Shown piece by piece: positions 1 through 5,326 of a DNA stretch of 6,856 nucleotides; position 1 is the first letter of the stretch, and every line of letters begins with the position of its first letter. This DNA comes from CAYNGH01 sp964396845 (lineage in GTDB: Bacteria; Vulcanimicrobiota; JAJTBE01; CAYNGH01). The translations under genes and the position numbers were made by a program. Under the pieces are notes generated by a model. It was not told the origin of the DNA and did no database searches. It saw nothing but the letters and a program-made list of their open reading frames with translations. The stretch is taken from NCBI GenBank assembly GCA_964396845.1, contig CAYNGH010000172.1, positions 1 through 6,856 of the forward strand. Direction: 5' to 3'.

Positions 1-13
1 CTGTCAGGTTCAT
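1..13 (-). CDS. possible start of a downstream minus-strand gene, cut by the window edge
   Basis: On the minus strand, 16 bases after the stop of the propeller lipoprotein gene, there is an ATG (13-11) preceded by AGGGGG with four bases between them, reading Met-Asn-Leu-Thr before the window ends. The short gap and the absence of a terminator between the two genes would fit an operon. Only four codons are visible, so nothing can be said about the product, and this could be chance. Confidence 0.22.
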
Positions 14-29
14 AAATCCCCCTATTTTT

Positions 30-1097
30 TTAATCCTTCATTACCCCTGTCTGACGCCGGTAATAATCAGGATCCAGCAATATCTGCCGGGGGCCGTTTC
101 CTGTCTGCAGAGGAGAATCGGTGGCCTCGTACATGTTGGTGGAAAAAATCCGCACCCGATTGCCGGTGGTATTGGTGACATACAGGAGATCATATTCCGG
201 GTTTATTGCCATCCCCTCGGGACTTCCCCCAACAGTGAAGGGTGAATCCATCACTTCTTCCATCTCCCCGGTGTCAAAAAGAGAAACCTGTCCCATATCA
301 GATACGGCAACCCAAGCCCGGTTATGACCTGGTTTCACGGCAACCCCCTTGTTGGAGCTTCCCCTTGTGTTCAGAGGACTTCCGGGTATCTGGCTGAAAC
401 TGGTGCTATCATATATCCGCACATCAGCTCCGGTTACAAAGAGTCTTCCCCGATCAGGATCCACCGCCAGTCCGAAGGCGCCGGTGGATGTGGTAAAGGG
501 TGAGCCGGGAATTTCCTCAAAGGTATTGGCATCAATAACAGTAAATGTGGCGCTGGCGCTGTTGGCCACAACCACCTGTTTTTTTGCCGGGATGGAAGTT
601 ATCCCATAAGGACTTTGCCCCACTTCCACGGGAGATCCCGAAACAGGCTCCATTGTGTCAGGGTTGAGAACATGAAGACGGCCAGCGTCGGGACAGGTGG
701 CAAAGATCCGGCCCGATGCGCCGTCAACATGAAGACCATAAGGGCCGAAATCCACCGGGAAGGGCGAGCCAGGCACTGGGGTCATATTGTCGGTATTAAA
801 GACAGATATGGACCTGCCCACATAATTTGCCACATACAGCCGGCTCCGGAAAGCATCCAGGGCAAGCCCCGCAGGAAACTCCCCGGTTTCAAAGGGAGAA
901 CCGGCAATCCGGGCATTATTTCTGGCATCGAATACATCCAGGCTGTTGTCGATGGAGTTTGTCACATATATTCTTCCCTGGGCCCTGCCACTGACAAAAT
1001 CCGGCCCGGTATCCTCGACATACGTTCCACAGCTGGCACAGAGTATCATCAGGGCGAATATTATCACCAGAACTGAAATCCTGCGGTGTTTTTTCAT
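30..1097 (-). CDS. YncE-like seven-bladed beta-propeller lipoprotein
   Basis: 355 residues. The N-terminus is basic (KKHRR) followed by a hydrophobic stretch (about 7-20) and a lipobox-like CASC with Cys23 as the likely lipidated residue, so export and membrane anchoring are expected. The rest is seven repeats carrying a G/D-S-P-F/L turn at Ser67, 111, 155, 199, 240, 285 and 328, a spacing of 41-45 residues, each followed by strands such as RLYVAN and SVFN. This is typical of YncE/YVTN-type propellers with seven blades. Such proteins are mostly of unknown function; binding or scaffolding at the cell surface is an inference. I chose ATG 1097 over the longer frame to 1253 because it gives a proper signal peptide and has GGAGG seven bases upstream. 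No terminator follows. The repeat family is clear; the ligand is unknown. Confidence 0.88.
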   Translation of the reverse strand: MKKHRRISVLVIIFALMILCASCGTYVEDTGPDFVSGRAQGRIYVTNSIDNSLDVFDARNNARIAGSPFETGEFPAGLALDAFRSRLYVANYVGRSISVFNTDNMTPVPGSPFPVDFGPYGLHVDGASGRIFATCPDAGRLHVLNPDTMEPVSGSPVEVGQSPYGITSIPAKKQVVVANSASATFTVIDANTFEEIPGSPFTTSTGAFGLAVDPDRGRLFVTGADVRIYDSTSFSQIPGSPLNTRGSSNKGVAVKPGHNRAWVAVSDMGQVSLFDTGEMEEVMDSPFTVGGSPEGMAINPEYDLLYVTNTTGNRVRIFSTNMYEATDSPLQTGNGPRQILLDPDYYRRQTGVMKD

Positions 1098-1101
1098 TAA
1101 A

Positions 1102-1129
1102 AAGCCTCCAAGCCTCCGGCCTCTGCCGG
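1102..1129 (-). promoter_or_regulatory. duplicated Shine-Dalgarno segment and adjoining GC hairpin before the propeller gene
   Basis: On the minus strand the segment GGAGGCTT occurs twice in direct tandem (1117-1110 and 1109-1102). The second copy is the ribosome binding site, seven bases before ATG 1097, and it decides the start. The first copy overlaps the 3' arm of a hairpin with stem CCGGC/GCCGG and a four-base loop (1116-1129). Whether the hairpin affects translation is inference. Confidence 0.6.
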
Positions 1130-1146
1130 TATTCATCAATGAAGAA

Positions 1147-1176
1147 GCACAAAAATTTACCTGTAAATATTTGTGC
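1147..1176. repeat. 30-base near-perfect palindrome upstream of the propeller gene
   Basis: The arms GCACAAAAATTTAC (1147-1160) and GTAAATATTTGTGC (1163-1176) are complementary over 14 positions with one mismatch, separated by two bases. The element lies 50 bases upstream of ATG 1097. The symmetry and AT-rich centre fit an operator for a dimeric regulator; an mRNA stem-loop is the alternative. It has no T-run after a GC-rich stem, so it is not a typical terminator. Confidence 0.6.
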
Positions 1177-1234
1177 CAATCAGCCGAAACCCTCCAGAAG
1201 CATCTGAAAGGGAAATACTCCAGATTAATTATGG

Positions 1235-1273
1235 AAATAAAATACCCCGGCAACTCTTACTGCCGGGGCATTT
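1235..1273 (-). terminator. rho-independent terminator of the yqzL-like unit
   Basis: The stem TGCCGGGG (1261-1268) pairs perfectly with CCCCGGCA (1245-1252) across an eight-base loop, and AAAT/ATTT pairs extend it beyond one mismatch. Read on the minus strand, the stem is followed by TATTTTATTT. The plus-strand side has CATTTCAAAAAA instead, so the terminator faces left. It lies about 67 bases after the stop of the small gene and separates it from the propeller gene. Confidence 0.8.
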
Positions 1274-1336
1274 CAAAAAACTCCCATACCATCTCCGCCC
1301 TTTTGCCCTGAAAAATTCTGCACCGGGGATTTTGAC

Positions 1337-1438
1337 TCAAATACTGTTTTCTTTTGATTTCAACCTGCGATAGGCCAGGTAAGCAGAGACAGACCCCGTA
1401 GCCTTGAATAATTCCCAAAAGAAATCTGGGGAAGTCAT
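1337..1438 (-). CDS. yqzL: YqzL-like small protein (33 residues)
   Basis: A short reading frame, MTSPDFFWELFKATGS then VSAYLAYRRLK and a charged tail. The pattern F-W-x-x-F-x-x-T-G-S-x-x-A-Y-L-x-Y matches what I know of the YqzL-like family of Firmicutes, whose function is uncharacterised; the Bacillus member is somewhat longer (about 47 residues) and lies beside era and recO, which are not here. Support does not rest on similarity alone: GGAG sits nine bases before the ATG, a good promoter lies about 46 bases upstream, and a terminator follows the stop. It therefore looks like a monocistronic gene. A longer frame in another register (1257-1478) covers the same bases but lacks these signals and resembles no family I know. 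Confidence 0.75.
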   Translation of the reverse strand: MTSPDFFWELFKATGSVSAYLAYRRLKSKENSI

Positions 1439-1447
1439 TTGGGGTCA

Positions 1448-1454
1448 CTCCTTT
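1448..1454 (-). promoter_or_regulatory. ribosome binding site of the yqzL-like gene
   Basis: AAAGGAG on the minus strand, ending nine bases before ATG 1438. It sets the reading frame of the 33-residue protein and argues against the longer overlapping frame. Confidence 0.75.
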
Positions 1455-1483
1455 GAACGGTGATAGGACTAACAACAACTAAC

Positions 1484-1512
1484 AGTATAACACATTCCGG
1501 CAGTTTTGACAA
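1484..1512 (-). promoter_or_regulatory. sigma70-type promoter for the yqzL-like gene
   Basis: On the minus strand TTGTCA (-35, 1512-1507) and TATACT (-10, 1489-1484) are separated by exactly 17 bases; each hexamer matches the consensus at five of six positions. Transcription would begin near 1477, giving a leader of about 39 bases. It starts 16 bases after the stop of the methyltransferase gene, so the small gene can be expressed independently, though read-through from upstream is not blocked. Confidence 0.75.
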
Positions 1513-1528
1513 CTAAACCAAGGTCTAA

Positions 1529-2323
1529 TTATCCGCTTCTGTCCTTACAAAAGGAGTAGGTCTTTTCCATTATGATGGAAACACAAACCCCGAGGTTAAG
1601 GGATTCTACATTGTTTTCCATGGGGAGAAAAAAGGTTTCTGCCTTGTTATTCTTTGAGCATGAAAAACCTCTGGCTTCACTGCCGAAAATAAATAATTTA
1701 GATTTTTTTGTATCATGGGGATAAAATGGAATCTCACCTCTGGGAGAAAAGAAAAACCTGTCAAGGCCCAGCTCATCTGATAGCCTGCTCATTTCGTTCA
1801 TGTTTTCAACAAAAAAGACTGGTGCCCGGAGAATCTGACCAGCGGTGGATCTTACAGTTTTGGGGTTGAAAGGATCCACACAATCCCCCACAAGAAAGAT
1901 GCCGGCACATGCAAAGGCAACCCCGGACCGAATGATGGTGCCGAGATTTCCCGGGTCTGACACTTCTTCCAGGGCAATATAAAAGCCTGACGGTTCACCC
2001 TGCCGGGGGATTTCCCACCGGGGCTGAGGCACCAGGGCCAGAATCCCCTGACTGTTCTGCCCGGGACTGATATAATCCATTATCTCACCGGCAGCCTCAT
2101 AGACCCCGCTTACAGCTCTTTCCCCCAGGGAAACCGCAAGACTCCTGACTGTTTCACCCTCAAGGGGATTATAAATCAGGGTGTCAACAGGATGCCCCGA
2201 TGCAAAAAGCTCCGTAACGGATCGGGCCCCTTCCATGATAAAAAGGCCAGTATCCCGCCGGGCTTTTTTTCTGTGGAGTTTACGGACATATCTGACTGTG
2301 CTGTTGTTTCTGCTTTTTATCAT
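1529..2323 (-). CDS. SpoU/TrmH-family RNA 2'-O-ribose methyltransferase
   Basis: 264 residues from ATG 2323. Expected to transfer a methyl group from S-adenosylmethionine to a ribose 2'-OH in rRNA or tRNA in the cytoplasm. The N-terminal part (about 4-95) has the substrate-binding pattern S-x-N followed by KLHRKKARRDTGLFIMEG. The C-terminal SPOUT domain shows all three SpoU motifs: DPGNLGTIIRSG (123-134, with Asn126 and Arg132), FGSEARGF (213-220), and LPMENNVESLNLGV (233-246, with Ser241 and Asn243). This is the knotted SAM-binding site and it looks intact. The exact target nucleotide cannot be told from sequence. The frame is open further upstream, with ATG at 2395 and TTG at 2398 adding about 25 residues. 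None of these starts has a clear Shine-Dalgarno site, and I prefer 2323 because family similarity begins there. It is divergent from the secretion operon and probably unrelated to it. Confidence 0.88.
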   Translation of the reverse strand: MIKSRNNSTVRYVRKLHRKKARRDTGLFIMEGARSVTELFASGHPVDTLIYNPLEGETVRSLAVSLGERAVSGVYEAAGEIMDYISPGQNSQGILALVPQPRWEIPRQGEPSGFYIALEEVSDPGNLGTIIRSGVAFACAGIFLVGDCVDPFNPKTVRSTAGQILRAPVFFVENMNEMSRLSDELGLDRFFFSPRGEIPFYPHDTKKSKLFIFGSEARGFSCSKNNKAETFFLPMENNVESLNLGVCVSIIMEKTYSFCKDRSG

Positions 2324-2501
2324 CAACAGAGGTTTAGCCGGAAACAAGCTCAAACCCTGCCCAGAGGAGTTCAAAAAACTTTCCATGTTTATCATCAAAA
2401 TAGCCGGCCACAGGCTTCAACTGATTTTTAAATTTTTGCAGGGGAAAAGCCTTCGATCATGAAGAATATGACGGAAATCAGCAGATGATTGTTGACATAA
2501 T

Positions 2502-2507
2502 AAGGAG
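2502..2507 (+). promoter_or_regulatory. ribosome binding site supporting a TTG start for gspN
   Basis: AAGGAG ends six bases before TTG 2514. No ATG or GTG in this frame fits as well, and the TTG start produces an immediate MKK-plus-hydrophobic membrane anchor, so the site decides the start. Confidence 0.75.
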
Positions 2508-2513
2508 AAAAGG

Positions 2514-3248
2514 TTGAAAAAGGTCCTGGGCGGCATATTTATTTTCGTGACAGTATTTGCACTGTCGGTGGTTTTGCATTTTCCTGCGGAGAATCTTGTC
2601 CGGTATTACCTTGCAGAATTGGAAAACAACACCCGGCTTAGCATAGACTATTCCACAGGCCGTTTCAGACTTACCGGCGCCCAACTGGAAGATGTGGAAG
2701 TTCTGCGGGAAGACCGGCGGCTGATAACCTTTGACCGGGTAAATGCACGATTCAGGCCGGGGAACCTTGACCTGGAAGCAATAAGGAAAGAAGGCACCCT
2801 GTCGGCAAATATCGAATCCGGCAGGATCATCATCGAACCGACCAATCTCAATCTGGTGGATGAAGGGAAGAAATTCTTCAAGACCATCGATATTCAACGG
2901 GGACAGTTCACATACCGCCCACCGCAGAAAACCGGCACCGGGACATTGATTCTGGACATGAGAAGCCCTCTGGACCCAATGATTCCAGGGGATGTTCAGG
3001 CAGAGTGCCAGGCAAGGCTGGAAGAAGGAAGCCTTAATATCAACTTCACAAGAATAATCGGCAACAATCTTTCAGGCACCGGTACCCTGGAAGTAGTCTT
3101 TGATCCTGTGTCTGCGGACAATTCCCGATTGAACGGCAATTTGCGCCTCAACTCCAGTACCGGCAGGATGAACCTGAGAATCACAGGAACCCTGAAAGAA
3201 CCCACGGTGGCCCCGGTCATGACCGGAGCAGCCTCAGGAGGAAGATAG
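2514..3248 (+). CDS. gspN: type II secretion protein N-like (GspN), inner-membrane anchored
   Basis: 244 residues with a TTG start. Residues 4-22 form one membrane anchor after MKK, with the rest expected in the periplasm. The soluble part is rich in short beta-strand patterns with repeated basic-hydrophobic turns (SGRIIIEP, 102-109; NLSGTGTLEV, 185-194). It ends with LRITGTLKEPTVAP (221-234), the kind of closing strand seen in GspN and AsmA-like proteins. GspN is an accessory type II secretion component whose precise role is poorly known. The assignment rests on topology, fold pattern and position directly before gspD, with one base between the genes; similarity alone is weak. GspC, the usual gene at this position, also has one anchor and a periplasmic domain, but I see no GspC/PDZ features. 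An AsmA-like or LptC-like envelope protein is another possibility. Confidence 0.6.
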   Translation: MKKVLGGIFIFVTVFALSVVLHFPAENLVRYYLAELENNTRLSIDYSTGRFRLTGAQLEDVEVLREDRRLITFDRVNARFRPGNLDLEAIRKEGTLSANIESGRIIIEPTNLNLVDEGKKFFKTIDIQRGQFTYRPPQKTGTGTLILDMRSPLDPMIPGDVQAECQARLEEGSLNINFTRIIGNNLSGTGTLEVVFDPVSADNSRLNGNLRLNSSTGRMNLRITGTLKEPTVAPVMTGAASGGR

Positions 3249-3249
3249 G

Positions 3250-5283
3250 ATGAATAAACTAAAAATTTTTACCTTGATTATACTGGCACTGCTGGCATGT
3301 ACCTGGCAGGCCTCCGCCCAGAATCAGCCCGGGACTAAGCTCCCCCTGCCGGTTCAGCTGGAGGAGCAGGCGGTAAAATCCCTCAGCCGGGGTAAGATAA
3401 TGCTCAACTTTGAAAGTGCCGACATCCGGGTAGTGGCCAAGCTCATATCGGAGCTGACCAACAAGAATATTATGATGGACGACCGGATTAAAGGCAATAT
3501 ATCCATCCTGTCATCCCAGGAAGTCACCGTGGCAGAAGCCTGGCAGATGTTTGTGGCAGCCCTGAAAGCCCATGGCTTTGATGTGGTGGACTGGGGAAAA
3601 ACCGCCAAGATTCTGCCAATCAAGGATGCCAAGAAAGAAAAGACCCGTTTTTACTCCGAGTCCACCGCAGCTCTGCCCGATGAATATCTGGTGGCGGTGG
3701 TGGCTCTAAAGATTGCTGATCCCACCAAGGTGGCCAATGTCCTGCGCCAGTTAGTAACCGAGCATGGCACCATCATGCCCTATTCCAAGTCCCTGCTTAT
3801 TGCCGACGACTCCTTCAATGTGAAACGCCTCATCAAAATTGCCCGCCATCTGGACACAGAACGGGACAGGTCCATCACTAAAACATATTATCTCAAGTGG
3901 AGCAATTCCACCGAGGTGACACGAACCCTTACAGAAATTTATAAACCCAGGGATACGGAAATCATCGTATCTGATTTTCCGTCAAACAATGCTGTTATTG
4001 TGGTTGCCACCAGCCAGCAGTTAAAAGAGATCGAAGAACTGATCCTGGAGATGGATCGCTATGTGGACAACCGGGACCGAACCCGGAAGTTCAGAGTAGT
4101 CCGGCTGGAAAACGCCAATGCCGAGGAGATGGCCAAGATATTATCTGAAATGCTTCAGGAATCAGGCCGGGTAGAACAAAGAACCGCTACCACGCCCCCG
4201 GGGACAACAACTCCAGGCTCCCCTGCCACAACACCGCCGGGCCGGCCCGGCGCCAGACAAGTCCCCGGTGCATATACCATTGAGCGGGGAGCATCATTTG
4301 TATCAAATAAAGTATCAGCGGACATGGAAACCAATTCCATTATTCTTTATGTCACCGATGTAGAGATGGATCAACTCCAGCCCATGATTGCCAAGCTGGA
4401 TGCCGCCCGCAAGCAGGTGCTGGTATCTGCGGTCATTGCCGAGGTATCCTTAAGCAGGCTCCAGTCTTCCGGTGCCAACTGGCAGGTTCTATCCAAGGAC
4501 GGCTACGGAGCAGCCTTTGGCGGAGGCAAGAGCCTGGATTCCATATACCAGATTCTGGCCTCGGGCAATTTCATTCTGGGAGGTATCGGCGGTGACAAAA
4601 CCACGGTGAACATAGCCGGGCGGAAGCTGGAATTTCCCGATGTTTTCGCCCTGATCCAGTTCCTCAATGAAGATACCGATTTTAACATTCTCTCATCGCC
4701 CAGGGTGCTGACTCTGGATCACAAGGAAGCAGTGATGAATGTCGGATCCATCATTCCCTTCGCTACAGGAGTCAAATTTGACGCCAACGGCCAGCCGGTA
4801 ATCACATATGATTACAAGGATGTGGGACTGAACCTGACAGTAACTCCCCACATCGGCCAGGGGAATACAGTCCGTCTTGAGATCAGCCAGAAAATCCAGG
4901 ATGTCACCGACTTTGTTCAACAGAACCTGGGGGCCATCGGCTATGTGGTGCCGGTGGTATCCAGCCGTAATGTTGACACCACCATCAGCATAGGGGATTC
5001 CCAGACTATCATCATCGGCGGTCTGGTATCCAACAAGACCATCGAATCCATCAAAAAAGTCCCCCTGTTGGGAGATATTCCCATTATTGGCGCTGCTTTC
5101 AAGAACCGGAGCAAGGAAGTTCAGAAAACCACCCTGTTCATATTCCTGACCCCTCATATCATCGAAGATACCCGGAAGCTGGGACACATAACCCAGAAGT
5201 ACCAGCGCCTTGCCAACGAAAGGTTGCCAAAGGACGGTGAAAAGATCGAACTTCACCAGCTGGAGCCTGATATAGATCACTGA
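3250..5283 (+). CDS. gspD: type II secretion outer-membrane secretin GspD
   Basis: 677 residues, close to the usual size of GspD. It forms the multimeric outer-membrane channel through which folded proteins leave the periplasm. A Sec signal peptide is clear (basic start, hydrophobic core, ASAQ at 21-24). Domains in order: N0 about 49-125 (ADIRVVAKLISELT), N1 about 146-203, N2 about 210-270, N3 about 278-388, and the secretin barrel about 390-638. The C-terminal domain has SSPRVLTLDHKEAVMNVG (482-499) and the hallmark VPLLGDIPIIGAAF (604-617), followed by TPHII. N3 carries a Thr/Pro/Gly-rich insert at about 312-340. There are no AMIN domains, which argues against the type IV pilus secretin PilQ. 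About 40 residues follow the barrel, where a pilotin-binding segment might lie (inference). AGGAGG sits eight bases before the ATG, inside the end of gspN, so the two genes are probably coupled in translation. Confidence 0.95.
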   Translation: MNKLKIFTLIILALLACTWQASAQNQPGTKLPLPVQLEEQAVKSLSRGKIMLNFESADIRVVAKLISELTNKNIMMDDRIKGNISILSSQEVTVAEAWQMFVAALKAHGFDVVDWGKTAKILPIKDAKKEKTRFYSESTAALPDEYLVAVVALKIADPTKVANVLRQLVTEHGTIMPYSKSLLIADDSFNVKRLIKIARHLDTERDRSITKTYYLKWSNSTEVTRTLTEIYKPRDTEIIVSDFPSNNAVIVVATSQQLKEIEELILEMDRYVDNRDRTRKFRVVRLENANAEEMAKILSEMLQESGRVEQRTATTPPGTTTPGSPATTPPGRPGARQVPGAYTIERGASFVSNKVSADMETNSIILYVTDVEMDQLQPMIAKLDAARKQVLVSAVIAEVSLSRLQSSGANWQVLSKDGYGAAFGGGKSLDSIYQILASGNFILGGIGGDKTTVNIAGRKLEFPDVFALIQFLNEDTDFNILSSPRVLTLDHKEAVMNVGSIIPFATGVKFDANGQPVITYDYKDVGLNLTVTPHIGQGNTVRLEISQKIQDVTDFVQQNLGAIGYVVPVVSSRNVDTTISIGDSQTIIIGGLVSNKTIESIKKVPLLGDIPIIGAAFKNRSKEVQKTTLFIFLTPHIIEDTRKLGHITQKYQRLANERLPKDGEKIELHQLEPDIDH

Positions 5284-5284
5284 A

Positions 5285-5314
5285 ATGGCAGAAAAACCAT
5301 CCAAGAGAGGCTGA
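5285..5314 (+). other. nine-codon reading frame between gspD and gspE
   Basis: One base after the gspD stop, the junction TGAAATG opens a frame MAEKPSKRG that ends in TGA at 5312-5314. It is in the same frame as gspE, whose ATG is 12 bases further on. It may pass ribosomes from gspD to gspE by termination and restart, or be the remnant of a longer gspE start broken by a stop codon. It has no close Shine-Dalgarno site of its own. Confidence 0.35.
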
Positions 5315-5326
5315 AATAATCTCCCC

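Noticed and set aside
24..31. T-run as a plus-strand terminator near the left edge
   Set aside because: No GC-rich stem precedes it within the visible bases.
615..1076. 153-codon plus-strand frame opposite the propeller gene
   Set aside because: It mirrors the repeat coding sequence and has no ribosome binding site or family pattern.
1098..1253. N-terminal extension of the propeller lipoprotein gene to 1253
   Set aside because: The extension would bury the signal peptide 52 residues inside the protein and run through the palindrome; ATG 1097 has a well-spaced GGAGG.
1257..1478. 73-codon minus-strand frame over the yqzL-like region
   Set aside because: It lacks a suitable ribosome binding site, ends in the terminator loop and overlaps in another register a smaller frame that has promoter, ribosome binding site, family pattern and terminator.
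2492..2520. Perfect TTGACA hexamer before gspN as a -35 box
   Set aside because: No -10-like hexamer lies 16-18 bases downstream; a start there would fall inside the coding region. I cannot place the operon promoter.
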